Below are positions 1-13,594 of a stretch of 64,000 nucleotides of DNA, in pieces. The notes beneath the pieces were generated by a model. That model searched no databases and was not told the origin of the DNA. It saw only the letters and a list, made by a program, of their open reading frames with translations. This DNA comes from Poecilobothrus nobilitatus (Eukaryota; Arthropoda; Insecta; Diptera; Dolichopodidae), in the NCBI GenBank assembly GCA_947095535.1, contig OX352774.1, forward strand, positions 112,223,996 to 112,287,995. Direction: 5' to 3'. Every line of letters begins with the position of its first letter. Positions within the stretch are counted from its first letter, which is position 1. Both the position numbers and the translations under genes were made by a program.

Positions 1-558
1 GAAATTCGTTAGAATTTTGAAGATTCGTTATCTATCTAAAAAAATTTCGGTACTATGCAATAATTAAGGCAAAGTTTTTTTTCATAAGCAAAAGTAGGTC
101 AAAAATTTTCTTAATCCTATTAAATTGTTTTTTAAAACTTTAAATACAACTTTCCTTTTTTTTTTGCTATTTTAAAAAAAACCTAAAATTCTTTGTTTTA
201 AAATTTATTCTATTTCATAAGTAAAATATTATTTGGAAAATTGTTTTGAAACGTTTAGTAATAACACATGCAAATCGATAATAAGTAAAATATTAACCAT
301 AATTAATCACTATGTAGATATTATTTTAATAATATAAAATAAAAAACTAATTAAAGCATTTTATATACCAATAAATTTTCTAATTTATATACAATCAGAT
401 AATAAAAATTAAATATTTTATTACCTTCATTTGAATAACTTTTTATATAGATAGGATAATAATATTGGTATATATTATAATATATTATAAAAAATTCAAG
501 TCTAACATTATGCATTACATATACTTGTATAGAAGTTTATCATATATTTTATTTTTAT
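1..558. other. AT-rich non-coding stretch
   Basis: This stretch has long A/T runs and scattered TA-rich segments but no open reading frame, RNA gene or recognisable repeat. I see nothing to annotate before the Helentron-type element that follows. Confidence 0.6.
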
Positions 559-662
559 TATACCCTAATGAACATATTGTTCAAGGATATAACAAATTTG
601 CCTTTACGTTTGTTACACCTTAAAGGAGATAGATGCTAGCTAGATTCAAGTGTATGCATCAG

Positions 663-681
663 CTCAGAATCGAATTCTGAG
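663..681. repeat. Conserved perfect palindrome of family B
   Basis: CTCAGAAT-CGA-ATTCTGAG is an 8-bp perfect stem with a 3-nt loop. The same 19-nt palindrome occurs in the family B copies at 15962, 28301 and 61293, in either orientation, so it is a conserved part of the element rather than chance. Confidence 0.75.
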
Positions 682-1244
682 TCGATTAAACCATATCCAT
701 CTGTCCGCCTGTACGTATATGATAACTCAAAAAATAAAGTAGGCAACTGTTTTACCCAAGTTTTTTACAGCAAGTTCGGCTGCCGGGTTCGAGTAGCTGT
801 CTATTTAAGCGAGGAATTTAAAATTTTGTGAAAATATGTCAAGTTGTATTGTAATAACTTCTCTAAAATTTGGTTGTACTGGTGAACCAGAATCGTTTAG
901 CTGACATACAACTTCTCTTTTTTTATACGAAAATAACTCAGTGTCTATTGAAGCTGGGAATCTGAAAATTTCTGAAAAGATGTCGAATTACATGACGGGA
1001 ACTTCAGAGATCTGCCATACAACAAAATTAATGAAAATAACTCAGTATGACATTGCAAATTTTAGGTAAATATTATCTCGGCACTTATATAACTAGTAGA
1101 ATATAATTAAATTAAAAATAAGTTAATTATATCCTATAAATTACAATTAATATCATAATATTGTAATAGCTATATAATAAAACTAGTAATGTGTGCTTGC
1201 ATTGCAAGCGTCAAACAGATGATTAAACCGCATGATGAAAAAGC

Positions 1245-1790
1245 ATGTTGAAAAAGCATTGTATCACTGATTTTTATAGTAAGGGATCATAAACGCTCTC
1301 ATCCTCCAACAGAACGGTCTTCAACTATGGTCCAGAAACAAAATTTGATGATATGTTGGTCAAGATCTGTTTAATGATACCCCACATGATAATATACCGT
1401 TGTCTTTTATATTAAGGGCTTATAAACAATTTCAGGAACCAACCAGGGCATGCTAGACAATGATCCCCAAACTAAAGTTGAATAGCTCGCCATGATATTT
1501 TCAATTATACCCCACATAATCATATACAGCTGATTTTATATCAAGGACCTTTAAAAGCTTTCTGAACCCAAGCAGGGTATCCTAAAACCAAAGTTCCGAA
1601 ACAAAAGTTGTTAAGCTCGCCAAGATCTTTTTAATGATACCGCACATGATAATATACAGTTTACTTTTATATTAAGGGCTTATAAGCGGTCTCAGGGACC
1701 AAGAAAGGTGTCCTAGAATACTGGCTTCCGAACAAAAGTTGAAGAGCTCGCCAAGACCTTTTCAATGATACCCCATATGACGATAATAGG
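1245..1790 (+). repeat. ~130-bp tandem repeat inside family B element
   Basis: Four diverged units can be aligned on the phrase AATGATACCCCACATGATAA, with landmarks at 1373, 1503, 1633 and 1764, giving steps of 130, 130 and 131 bp. Each unit also carries TTTTATATTAAGGGC and AAGCTCGCCAAGA-like blocks. The array sits in the middle of the Helentron-type element, the position where Drosophila DINE-TR1 carries its tandem repeats. Units differ at many positions, so the array is not freshly amplified. Confidence 0.8.
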
Positions 1791-2227
1791 TTATAAATAT
1801 AAAAATTCTGGATGGTTTTACACCAAACTCTATCAAATGCATTTTACAGCGAGTCTCTAGCACATCTAGAAGTGCTTCATCTTTTTGAAAAAAGAATGAA
1901 TGAATGGTTTCATGCATTTGTTAGGAACAGCTTTATATATATAATAATAATAACCCATAAATTTCTTGTATAAGATAATAGATGGCGTAGAAATAAAAGA
2001 AACGTCTTAGTCTTGTACAATAGCTACAGCCGAGTAATCAACTGTAATCAAATATAAATAATAAATGACTTAGTGGATGCCCTATATTCCTCATTGGAGT
2101 TAATTAAGTAAAACATCTGAAATTTTTGTAAAATATGATCAAGTTTTATGTGGAAATAGAATATTATGTTTATAAAGATATCCCATAGTTGACACAGTCT
2201 ACTCTACTAAACGTTTCCTCATTTTTT

Positions 2228-5200
2228 CTTGGTTTTCCATTTATGTAATAATAAATAACATATAGATATGTATATATTGAAGTTATGGTTTATTCTGTTT
2301 GCTTCATTGTTTTTTTTTCTTAAATAATATCTATGTGATTTATTTTTGATGAAAAGCCTATACTAGATTTTATAGGAAAAATTATATTTTTTGTTTTTTT
2401 TTTTCTTATTGACAGTAAGAAATTAAAGATTTTATAGAATATGATAACATCACTCTTCTATATATATTCAGAATTTATTCATATTTAATACATATCCCTA
2501 TAACTCAATTTAACAGTAATATATCCAAATATGATGAATTACATAATAATTTCGTAGATAGATACTATATCTATGTAAACTATATTATAGATACGTGAAA
2601 ATATAGATAATATTATTGTTACATAAATGTTTTTATGAAAAAAAAAAACCATATCTAAAAATAATATGATATCTATAATATCGTCCTGAATTATCTTTGT
2701 AGTAGTTAACGTATAATAAATGATGCGATAAATTTCATTTCTTTAAGAATAAAAATAGTTTAAAGTTAAAATTTTCTTTAATATTTTTATTGTAAATTAA
2801 AGTTTTAAAGATGAATTACTTAAATTTAAATATGTTTTTTTATTAATTAATTTTAATGTAATGGTTGAACCATATAAGTATTTCCAATCATAGAGTTGTT
2901 TTAATTTTTTTTCTTTTTAAAGAAAATGTAACAGGTAAGATTTCAACAAAATGTTTACCTACTCAGTATTTGATGGATAATTCAAACGTCCAAAAAATTT
3001 AATTATGTACATCAACTTGGAAAAAAAATTGATGAAGTAATGAGATATTCCCAGTTAAACACGTAAGTATGTACCTTTTGCACTTATCTGTAAGTGCAAT
3101 TCCACTTAAGAAAATTTATATATAGGTATCGGGCATTTTTACGCATTTATATTACATTTCATATGTACATCAGTATACATCACTTATATGTACATCAGCG
3201 CAAATATTATCCATGTATCTTACGTATTATATACTTATAACATTTAAATAACTGCAAAAATTTTCTTTTCCGGTATGTTGATGTGCATTTAAAAAAACAA
3301 AATTATTTTGTTCCGTAAAACAGACAACACGGGACTTGAAGTAAAAATCTAAGATCTTTCGCATTTGTAAAATAACATGGTTGATCAATGGTGGCACTGG
3401 AAAAATTTATCAAAATTACATTTATAGAACTTTTTATTTTTTTTTATTTTAATTTATTTATGGCATAAATAAATAGTTAAGCCCAGTTTCCTTTTGGATG
3501 TGGGCCGCATTTATGGAACTTTTACAAATTGGATAAAAATGAAAATTCAAGCTTTAGGTTTCAAAATTCTGTTCAGTTATTAGAAACTTAAAAAATTTCT
3601 TGAATTGCTAATATCCGAAAGGAAAAAGCTCCATCAACTTGTTATTGCCATTTGGGACTTTGTCATATATCTATCAAATTTGTTTAGAGATTATTAAAAA
3701 TGATACGGGTACTAAAAACAGATTATACTTAGGCATTTTGCACTTTCATAGTTTTATCTCCTAATATTATTTCCTTATTCTTGGTTATAAAGTATCAATT
3801 TTATTTTTTAACATTTTTGAAGTAGTCCTCCAAGCATTTTTAATTTTTATACTACTTCAGTTTTTAGTTAATTTAAAATTGCAAGTGATTAAGATTACCT
3901 ATATATAGAAAAAGAATGGAGTAATGGTTATAAATTAATATTAAATGATTTTTATTTTGGTAAAATACACCTAATTAGCACGCCTCAGCTAAAAAAGTTG
4001 CTTCTTCAAATCTCTTCTTTCGTGACAACACCGAACCGTAAAATTGAACAGAAAAAAACAAGTACAATTATTGATAATGAGATTTAAAACAATTAGTACC
4101 TAATCTACAATAATACTCCAATATATTTTATAAAAAAAGTTTAACTTAAGTAACTTTTTAAAATTGGTAGGGCAAAGAGTGAGAAACTTGCATATAAAAC
4201 ATTGTTTAAATTTAATTTTAAAGATTATATTCTACTCAAATTTAGAATTTTTTTGTTTAAAGCGTTTACAAAATTTTAAAAAATAACAATTTTGAGTAAA
4301 TATAAATTTTCCTTTTGAATTTTTCGTACTACTGTTGTGTTTTGTACATTTTAAGATTTTTAAGACTTTTCAAGGTTATAACTCATATATCTCTCTATGG
4401 CAACCGAACCAAAAGTACCTTCCAAATAGTTAGACAGACATTTATATAGAAATAAGTGGCAAAGTGAACTAATCAGAACATTCTAAAAGATTAAAAATAG
4501 ATTAAAAATAATATTAATTTATTAAGTTATTATTTACTTTATAGAAATTTTATCCAAAAACTCATCAGTACATTGTTCTACTAAACAAAACATTGAAAGA
4601 GTTTTTTTTTTTAACTTTTAACCTCATGTTACATTAATAAGAACAACATGAAAAGAAAACTAGCCGAAAACCATAAAAATATATTAACATTCATTTAGTT
4701 TTACTTTTTATCAGATAAAATGGAATATAATATGTAAGATTTTCATTTACCTTACAGTTTAACTTCTTGGACATTATTGTGACAAAATCACTTCAATCAG
4801 TTTAATTCCTTCCCTTACGGAAAACTTTAGATAAAAGCTTTTAAATGTAAAAATAAATGTTCTTATTGTTTTGTGTCCAAATTTTACGTATTAATTTTAT
4901 ATTTTTATTCAACTTTTGGAATCATAGATATAAAAACATTCATGTTATTATACCTAATGAAAATTATAATAATATACAAATATTACTTGTGCAATAATAA
5001 TAACATAACAATATTGTAATGTTTTAAATGTCCAAAAATAAAATTTCAAAACCTCAAAATAATCATTATTACACACAATACAAAATATAAAAATGTCCAT
5101 TGTCATGTTATGTGTATTGAAATTATATATGCGCTTACATCCACAGTAATAACTCGATATATGAAACATATATATTTTTAGTTAACGGTTCAATATTTTT

Positions 5201-8200
5201 TTATTTCCAAAAACTGCTTTTTGTTGTCTTGAATTATTTTAGGTATCATATAAAACTGAAAAATAAATATTCCAGTTCACAAAATACCTTTAGCAGCAAG
5301 CAATAAAAAATCTTCAGAGAAATATTGGAGCATTATCTTTTTTTATAGATATCTTATATAAGTAATAACACCTTGTTCTATTGAACTAAATAATAATGCC
5401 TCTCCTTAAACAATTCTACTGCAACACCGTGGTGCGGTTTAAAACTGGTAATGGAAAATCATTATTGAGAGAACGGTTAAAGTTTGGAACATGCTTTCAT
5501 CCAATGTGTTCTCGTTGGATAGATTTAATCCATTATACAATTTACAACTTTTCAAAAAGCACCTGTTCAGGTTCGTTTCTAATTTACCTTCCAACTCACC
5601 CTTATTATTCTATTTACCTCCAATTACTTCACCTACTACCCAATTCTACAATACCTTTGTATAAAGAAATCCTTGCCTATTGGTTCAGTAGTATGTAAAA
5701 AAAATTTATTCAAAATAAAGTAGTCTAGCATAAAGTAATAGGGTCAATCGTTAATTGAATGTATAACCCTACTTTCAAAAGCGAAAGACTTAACTTTAAA
5801 CTAAAATTCATATTATTAAAATTGTATGTTCTGTGCTCTTGGATTTGTAATCGTTTTTTATTCATATTATAACAAATTCAAATCCCTCCACTGACTTTCA
5901 ATAAATATGAAAAAACTAGCTTAGAAACCTTTGTATAGAATTTTCAAATAGGATATTTTTAAAGATGTCTTGTACAATGTAACAGATCAAGATCAATAGC
6001 TTCAAAGCATACTTTCTTTCTATACAGTAAAGTTGCATATTAAATACCTTGGTTAAGTTATTAATAGAAAATATGAAACCTCTTTTTTGGTCCCTTCTTT
6101 TTAAACAAATAGTGACTTTGTAGAGGTGCCATATGGTTATCGAAAGAGATTAAAGCGGGTGTCATGGTTTACACTCTTTTTCTTAAATTGATAACTCTGT
6201 ACATTTTAAATATTTTTTTATAATGAGATATTTCTGTAAAAGTAATTTTTACAAGATAAGAAAAATCTTAACGGAGAAAAAACTACTTAAAGACAAGTGT
6301 TAGGACTATTGTAAAATAATATTTTTCGGAAGTGAATCAAATCTTGGAGTTTTAATTTATTATTAAAATATACGACTTAAATGGACTTATATATTAAATA
6401 ACATTGTTAAAAAATATATATATATGTATATATATATTTATTATATGCTTATTTTATGTTCGCATGTACTATGATGTTAAGTGGTTATTTAAAGGAAACA
6501 TTCCGACTTTCTTGTTTTTTTTTTTATCAGTAAGTAGATTTAAGTTTCTAGGTTATTTTTATACCTATAAGTTTTTATTGTCTTTCTTTTATTTGTGTTT
6601 TTTTTTAGAATGTGTTTGTACTCATCAGTAAATAGCCAGTGAATCAATTTCCACAACAGTATATACATAGTATTTAAAAAATATAACAATTTTGACAAGA
6701 ACTAATTGAAGTTCATTTCATTTATAAAAAGCATAAAATGGAATTAAAGAAGAAAAGAACAACCATTAAAAATCGTCATATTTTGTGGTTGGTAAACATT
6801 AAAAATTTATTTTAAAAAGTCGTGTTAAGAAATTGTTGATATAACAACATAAAAGAGAGGTTTCAATGTTAATGTTCCAGACCTCCAAACTATTTATGAT
6901 TAGTGTTGAAAGTTTATTTTATATTGCAGTTTAATGATCTGGATTCCTAAAAAACGTTGAGAAGAGAAACCAAAATTAGAGACATTATCTATATCTTTGA
7001 GACATTAAAAAAATTTGGGAGTTCAAAAATTATTCAAATATTTTTGGGAGTTCAAAAATTATTCAAATTTTTATTTTCTAATATTTTATAAAAACAATTT
7101 ATTACCAAAAAAAATCTTAGGTATAGGTAGGAGATACATTTTTATTATAAACTGGAAAATTAGCAAATTTATAATTCATTTTTATCTAATATCACAGACA
7201 GACAACAGTCGAGAATGTCACTCTTACTCTTTGAGATAAAAACAGTCCGCTTGAAGGATACTTTTGATCCTGCCCACAGATTTTTTTTTTCATTAAGCTC
7301 TTTTAAAGTTTAATTAGATATTATTGAGGATTTTTAGAGGCCTCTTCAACGAACTCACTTCAACTTATTTAGTTATTATAAGGATTTTTACTGTCGGATT
7401 GAATTCTTAACAAATTTAATTTTGAAAGAAAGAGGATAATATATACAAAAAAAATTAGACAGATTATCTTAAATTATAAAAATGATTTTAAAATTATTCA
7501 AATTCTTTTTATATTGTTAAAAGTTAAAAAAAAACTAATTATGAAAAAAAAAACAAAATTCCTAAAGTGTTTTATTTATTACCGGTCATTTCTCAGTAAA
7601 TATATATTAGTATTTATATTGTGATGTTAGTAAGTTTTCGAAATATTTCGAGCATATTCTCTTGACATCACACTATTATTTTATATAACCCGATAAACGG
7701 CCAATTTCATTATAGAATAACGACGTTCAATCCTAAAATTCGTTTTCAAATTCATAAGGTAGATTGCACTGATAGAATTGTCCGGAAGAAATTTTTCACT
7801 AGTGGAATTAAGTAGAGTTGAAATAGTCGAATTGACCGAATGAAACTATGCCCTAAAATTATTCTATTATAAATATATTAGAAGCTTTAGCTCATCTCAA
7901 AAACGATCATGATTAAAATTGTATCAAATATATTCCTTCTTGCAAAAATGTACTTGCTTCAATCTATTCTACTAACTTCCACTTTCAAGTTACTTTCATT
8001 TAGTACCTATACCTACTTATCTATAACGATAACTACTATAAGGATACCTTCTTACAGGATACATAACCACACGATAATGCTATATTTAAACAGACTTCAT
8101 TAAATGCTTCTAATTTCATCATCACCTATTATAGTTAACAATATGAAAATATCCTGCCATTTTATTGATAACGGTAATTTTTTCCTGATATATTTTTATT

Positions 8201-9548
8201 TTGATTTATTAAATCATATCATTATCCTATAGGTACATATATAAATATATAATAAATAATACCTAATATATAAAACAAGGATTGATATTTAATGTAAATA
8301 ACACATTTAATAATCAAAGAAAAACAATTTAAATAAATTCATGTCCTAATCCTATTATTTTTCTTCAAATATGAATACATAAATTGTTACAAAAATCTAG
8401 TAGCACCCAGTACTTACAAAAAAATTACATACCCTATATATATACATATATAATATATAAATATTTCATTGTAAATAACATTCTTATTATTTTCCTTTTG
8501 TTTTTTTCTGAAAATTGCGAAAAATCCTTTAAAAAAAATGTATCGAAATACATCAAAGTCAAATAAAATATACATATGTTATTAACATTTAATATGAAAA
8601 AATATATATATATGACTTATATAATATTATAGATATATTATTTAGATATATAAAGATAAATTTAAAAATAAGAATCTTATAAATGATTTCAACATGAAAA
8701 ATTTAAACGAATCTTATGTCGATTTTTCTTTATAAATTTCAAAAAAAAAAAATTTTATATTTTTTTATTTTTAAAACGCAATCTGAATATGAGAAATATA
8801 TAATAATATATTATATGCTATACTATATTAGTTATACATAACGGTGTAGGGTTACAAGTCCTATTTGAGAAATTTCCATAAGACAATAATCCATTGAGAA
8901 TATTTTCTTTGGACTAAGGATATATGTTATAATGGGATTTCTGGTATTTTCTAATGGAACTACCCGACTTACAAAAGCAAAAAATATTGTGGGCTGTGGA
9001 TAATAAAAATATAATAAAAATTTAACGGTAATTTTGTGGTTAATTCAAAAATCCCTCCTGAACCAGATATGCAAACGTCACATCCTTCATATTCTGGAAA
9101 AACCGTATAGTCCAAAATCTTCTAACAAACTATAAAAACAAATGAGAGTTAAACTATCATAATAAAATCTTAGAATTATGACTCACATAATTTGGTCATA
9201 ATCTCATCTCGGGCATCTAACACGAAGCGAAGCTTATCATAAAGAATAATGTATTTAATATTTAGTAAAAGTATATTAGGTACCATTGGAACTACATCAA
9301 TGAGTTATGAAAGTTAGAAACCATATATTATAATCATATTACATACTTCCAAGTCTAATGGTAATTTTGACAATTGGACTTTTAATCCTCCGTCATATTT
9401 AACGCCTATACAAAATCAACATTTAAATAATTTGTATATAATATCTAATATTATGTATTTGTATTAGAATCTTTTGTAAATAATTTATTTTAGAAGGTAA
9501 TTTTATCTTCATATGGTATTTTTTTATTTAAAGATATTCATCTTACAT
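2228..9548. other. AT-rich non-coding stretch
   Basis: About 7.3 kb without a supportable gene. It holds only homopolymer and TA runs, a 29-bp direct tandem duplication (TTTGGGAGTTCAAAAATTAT from 7014 and again from 7043), and isolated short GACA motifs near 4430 and 7195 that could be eroded transposon traces. The longest open frames (5396-5698 on +, 4954-5169 on -) are low-complexity and resemble no family I know. Confidence 0.6.
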
Positions 9549-9550
9549 AA

Positions 9551-9586
<36 letters not shown>
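9549..9586. repeat. (TAT)n microsatellite
   Basis: An uninterrupted run of about twelve TAT/ATT units stands alone in AT-rich DNA. Unlike the TAA tracts at 18.8 and 40.2 kb, it has no SINE core sequence beside it. Confidence 0.9.
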
Positions 9587-12500
9587 AGTCTTATACATAC
9601 TGAAATACAATCACATCGAAGAAAACATAAATATTTTAAATCTAAAGAATAGATACTAAGATATTGTAAAGTATCTACATAAATGTATAGGTACTGAAAA
9701 ATAATTTTGAAAAAACAATATTTTTATATTATATTGAAGCAACAAAAGAAGAAAACAAATGAGAAAAAAGAGAAGAAAAAGGGCCAATCTGTTTTCAGAA
9801 CCCCACCCTTTAACCCCATCTCTTAACTTTTCTTTGTTTGAAAAAAGAATTTGTAAAATTCAAAATTTGTACACTTTTACACTTTAATAACCCTTTTGTT
9901 TTTTTGATTTTTTTTTTTTACTCTTGTATTATTTCAGATCAATGTCAGTATTTTGAATTTTTCTTTTTTTTTTTTATTAAGTGAGTAGTGTGAAAATATC
10001 CTGTCAGTGATTTTTGATGATTGGACTTTTTTTGTTTGTTTTTGTTTTTTGTTAATTTTTTTACTTGTTGTTATTGTTGTTGTATGTGTTGTATTTTTGT
10101 TTTTTGATTGATAATGTTGAAATTGTGTTGTATTTTTTGTGTTGAAATAACAAAAGTAAAAACAAAAACCAAATATGAGTTCATGAAAGATATTTCGACA
10201 TATGAAATTTTAATGCGTTTTTATTATGCTATTTTTTTAAGTGAATGTACATTTTATAAGTGAATGTATTTCGTTATTTTCTTTGTTTAAATAGGTATAT
10301 CTTTCTTTTTGTTTTGTTTTATATGTTTATTTTTTAATATTTATTTAAGCCTTTTGTTTTCAAACAATTTTTTTTTTTTACATACATAATCAATTCTATC
10401 TGAATTCATTTTATTATATTGCAGGGTTTCAAATCAAAAAGAATTAAATAAACAAAAGTTTAGGCAAAAATTGTTTTTAAATGAGAGCTACTGTTAAATT
10501 ACTTTTAACTTCTTAAGGGCATTGATAGTACTTGGAATGTTTTGGAAATGATTGCTACTTTGGAATGTTTATAGAACATAAGTTATAGATTCTTTTTCGT
10601 TGATATTGTATTTAAAAAAAAAAAAAAAAATTATAATACGGTATAGAAATCACATAATATGAAATTAAGATTTAATACAAAATGTACCTACAGTATTATT
10701 TCCAAAATATTGTGTTCTATTATAAAAACTTTAATTACTTATTTTAATTAAACTAAAGAGCATTATGTTCTTAAATAAAATTATATCTAAAACGAGGGAG
10801 AAGGAAAAAGATTTTAAAGGCCCATATTTTCCAATGGGTATAAATGATGAAGCTTTGTAAGTGTACAGAAATTAAAAGGACACGACGTCAGAAGTAACAT
10901 TTGGTTAGTTTTATTTAAGAACTTTTGAATATTTTTAAATCCCTTTACATTATGCAGTAAAGCTAGGTTTAAATTTAAAGAAGCTATTAACACTTGCTTA
11001 ACGAAAAAGAGCTATTAACACTTGTTTGCGAAATAAACAATAACACATTAAGACATTAGAATGTTTCATCTGATCAGTATTTTATAGAGGTTGTCTGCAA
11101 GTTGAAGATTCCGAAGAAAGCAGACGATAAAGGTGGTCGAAAAAAGTAAAAAATTGTCGGATTTAAATTTTTTAAAACATAGTAATCTTCGCAAATAAAC
11201 AAAGTATCTTCGCCCCTGTATAACACAGAAAATTCGTTCAGATATCGATGCACATCTATCGAAACTATGAGCTTTTATGCAAAATATCTTAATTTTTTCT
11301 AACTTTCATAGTTGAGTAGTTATAATCTTTTAAAATTGAAGGATATTCATATTTTTCCTTGTTTTTCTAAATAACTGTAATTTTTGTATAAAACACTGTT
11401 ATGAACAATATTATGATTGTTATTTCATTTTCTAACTTTAATTTATGTTATCATCATTTTTATTGTATCTTTTACCTTTTTCGAAAAAAATAAATATTAC
11501 CTTGTGCTTCATTGAAATTTTTTTAAAAAAACATTTTTCCCATAATGGAACGTAAATTACAATATACGAAAATACTTTGAAGGCCGTTATTTCGGAAACC
11601 GTTAATAATAGATTCCCTCTTCTCCGGAAGAATTTTTTGCTTATTTCAACCTTCCCTATCACCTCCTTTCTCCGTGACTTTTTCCATTTCTAGTCACTGT
11701 GTATAAGTACTATTATTATATAGGTTGATTCCATGAAAGAAAATTCTGATGAATATTAAAGTTGATATCAAAGTAATTTCGAAGAATGGCCTGCGCTTTA
11801 ACTGTCCTTTATTGATTTCGTTTAAGATGTTTTTATTAGAAATTTATTTTAAATGCATTAATTATTTATACATATATATCTATTTATTTATTTTTCAAAT
11901 CCTCTTACACTACATTAAAACTATAAAGTCCTTTTCTTTAAAATTAATCTGTATATCTATTATAATGTTATGTATTAAGCCTAAAATTTTGGTTATAAAG
12001 AATTATTTGCGTGTGGATTTTACACTGCGGGTACCTTTTCTTTTAATGTTCTCTACCCCTATTAAATTCTCTCGTATTACATAAAATAAAAATATAAATT
12101 ACCTTATAATGTTATGAAAATTGGTTTTATTTATATTTAAACAGCTTTAAAAGTAACAATTTATTATTTTTATTGACTTGGGCAAAAATCGGTATTCATA
12201 AATTCGAGATAAAGCAATGTGAAAAAAATAATACATTTTTTAACATCACTAATCACTAATAAAAAGTTTTATAATGTCCTACTGATTTTCTTATTATAAA
12301 AAAATACGAGGTAAGATATTATTTAATAAAATTTGTAGATCCAATAGGATATGATGAACATATGAATAAATCTAAATATTAATAAATATAGGGGGAAGAC
12401 AGTATAGTCTATAATAGAAAGTGATGCTTGTCCATCTGCAGATAGTCTATGCCGTTTTTATGTCTGTATAATTTTCTTGTGAGAACAATATACATATTAT

Positions 12501-12944
12501 TTTGTTATAAACGTAGTTAATATATGGGCATTTTGAGGAAAATTTTATTTTTCTAAAAACGGATAAATAAAAAATTGAGGAAAAGTTTCTAAAAAAGAAA
12601 AATTACTATAAAAAATAAAAATCTTTAAGTTTATCTTCCAATTTATATATTAGCAGTTTATTATTTCCTCCTTTTCTTTTCTTTAATATTTTTACAATTA
12701 CTTTTATATTGTCATTAAAGTTTTTATACTTTTGTTGTCGATATACCGATAAGAGAATTCATTATTTTTAACATTAATCGATTGATTTAACTATAATGTA
12801 TTGTAAACTATAAGAAAAATATAAAAACAAAGGTTTTTGAAAGAGCACATTTTACAAAAGACGCTAAAAACTGAATAAAACTTAGAAATTTTATAGTAAG
12901 AAAAATTGTGAAAAATTAAAAGATATTTTCTTTAATTTTAAGGA
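9587..12944. other. AT-rich non-coding stretch with strand-asymmetric tracts
   Basis: A purine-rich tract (AAGAAGAAAACAAATGAG and onward, about 9741-9783) is followed by pyrimidine-rich DNA. A T/G-rich tract of TTGTTGTT and TTGTGTTG motifs lies at about 10020-10150. No coding region is supported. The 111-residue frame at 11749-12084 is hydrophobic and low-complexity, as expected by chance in such AT-rich DNA. Confidence 0.55.
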
Positions 12945-13200
12945 AACCCTAATATATTTAAGAAAAGCTGTTAACATTATGAAAAATTATAATGTTGAAG
13001 CTTGATGTTTTGCTCGTTACTTTGAAAATATGTGTCTATAGATAGGTGTCCAAGTTACAGGCATAAAATAATCATTTTTCAGCTTTTGATCGTTGATAGC
13101 TTTTAAACAGAGGGAAGTTTAAAAAAATATAATAACTTATGCTACTTTTGAAAGATCATTCTTCTCTCAAAGGGTCTAACTAAAAGCATTTCAAAAAAAA
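12945..13200 (-). mobile_element. Diverged internal fragment of family A Helentron-type element
   Basis: The stretch runs in the same order as 34620-34860 of the full copy. It shares TTAACA...TATAATGTTGAAGCTT, then a GTTACTTTGAAAA block, AGGTGTCCAAGTTACAGGC, TTTTTCAGCTTTTGA and TTTTGAAAGATC. Divergence is clearly higher than among the copies at 34, 36 and 62 kb. Both ends of the element are missing. Orientation follows the DINE-1 convention in which the TATACCC end is 5'. Confidence 0.65.
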
Positions 13201-13387
13201 ATTGTATTTAATTTGATTGTAATTTTCACTAAAAAAATTTCATTTAAAAAATATTGTTTTAAGAAGTAAATATAGAGATGTTTTTTAGCGTTTTTAGATT
13301 AAAAAAATGTTAAACAGAATTATAGATATATATACACATTTAAACGTAGGCTATTTTTAAACTTTGTTGTTGTATTAATAGCTCCGT

Positions 13388-13586
13388 GAGGCCTCGGTGG
13401 CCTAATGGGTAAGAGCGTATAAAATACGCTGTAAACATCGAGAGAGTGTGGGTTCGAATCCCACACACGTCGTAAGAGTTATTCTCCCTTACGATATTTA
13501 TGACCACGCCTGAACGAGAAAAGCTGTGTAATTTCCTGTCCACATTTATGTGGGAGAGAAATTCATTAAAAAACAAAAAAAAAAAA
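13388..13586 (+). mobile_element. tRNA-derived SINE, family A, copy 1
   Basis: This is a short retroposon with a tRNA-like head. Seen: an A-box-like TGGCCTAATGGGT and a perfect B-box GGGTTCGAATCCC, the two internal RNA polymerase III promoter elements. Next come a body with the stem GTCGTAAG...CTTACGA, a CACATTTATGTGGGAGAGAAA block and an A-rich tail. The insertion is flanked by the 8-bp duplication AGCTCCGT at 13380-13387 and 13587-13594. The antisense strand reads through as a peptide containing CGIRTHTL, which is not a gene. The copy looks fairly young. It needs LINE machinery supplied from elsewhere. Confidence 0.88.
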
Positions 13587-13594
13587 AGCTCCGT

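Larger units (their letters stand above)
559..2227 (+). mobile_element. Helentron-type (DINE-1/mini-me-like) element, family B, with central tandem repeats
   Basis: This is a non-autonomous rolling-circle-type element. Seen: it opens with TATACCCTAATGAAC, and GAACA-TAT-TGTTC forms a small hairpin. A conserved block with the palindrome CTCAGAATCGAATTCTGAG (663-681) follows, then a weak CCGTCTG-like tract where sibling copies have GTCC repeats. Blocks at about 780-1025 match the copy at 61.2 kb. A central ~130-bp tandem array lies at 1245-1790. The end, TTGACACAGTCTACTCTACT (2191-2210), matches the 3' ends at 31.6 and 15.5 kb. Known: DINE-1 and mini-me elements have 5' hairpins, GTCY microsatellites and a subterminal 3' hairpin. 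Inferred: this is an old copy, because its terminal inverted repeat is eroded compared with the copy at 61.2 kb. It encodes no protein. Ends are uncertain by about 10 bp. Confidence 0.72.

Noticed and set aside
5396..5698. 100-residue ORF as a possible gene
   Set aside because: No domain, repeat or splice context is recognisable. Its length is within chance expectation for a 64-kb window, and its composition matches the surrounding AT-rich DNA.
11749..12084. 111-residue hydrophobic ORF
   Set aside because: It is rich in I/L/F/K/Y, as expected from translated AT-rich DNA, with no motif or neighbouring gene structure.
13388..13480. Genuine tRNA gene
   Set aside because: A and B boxes are present, but the acceptor stem does not pair, the anticodon region is irregular, and a SINE body with an A-rich tail and target-site duplication follows. 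It is a tRNA-derived SINE.
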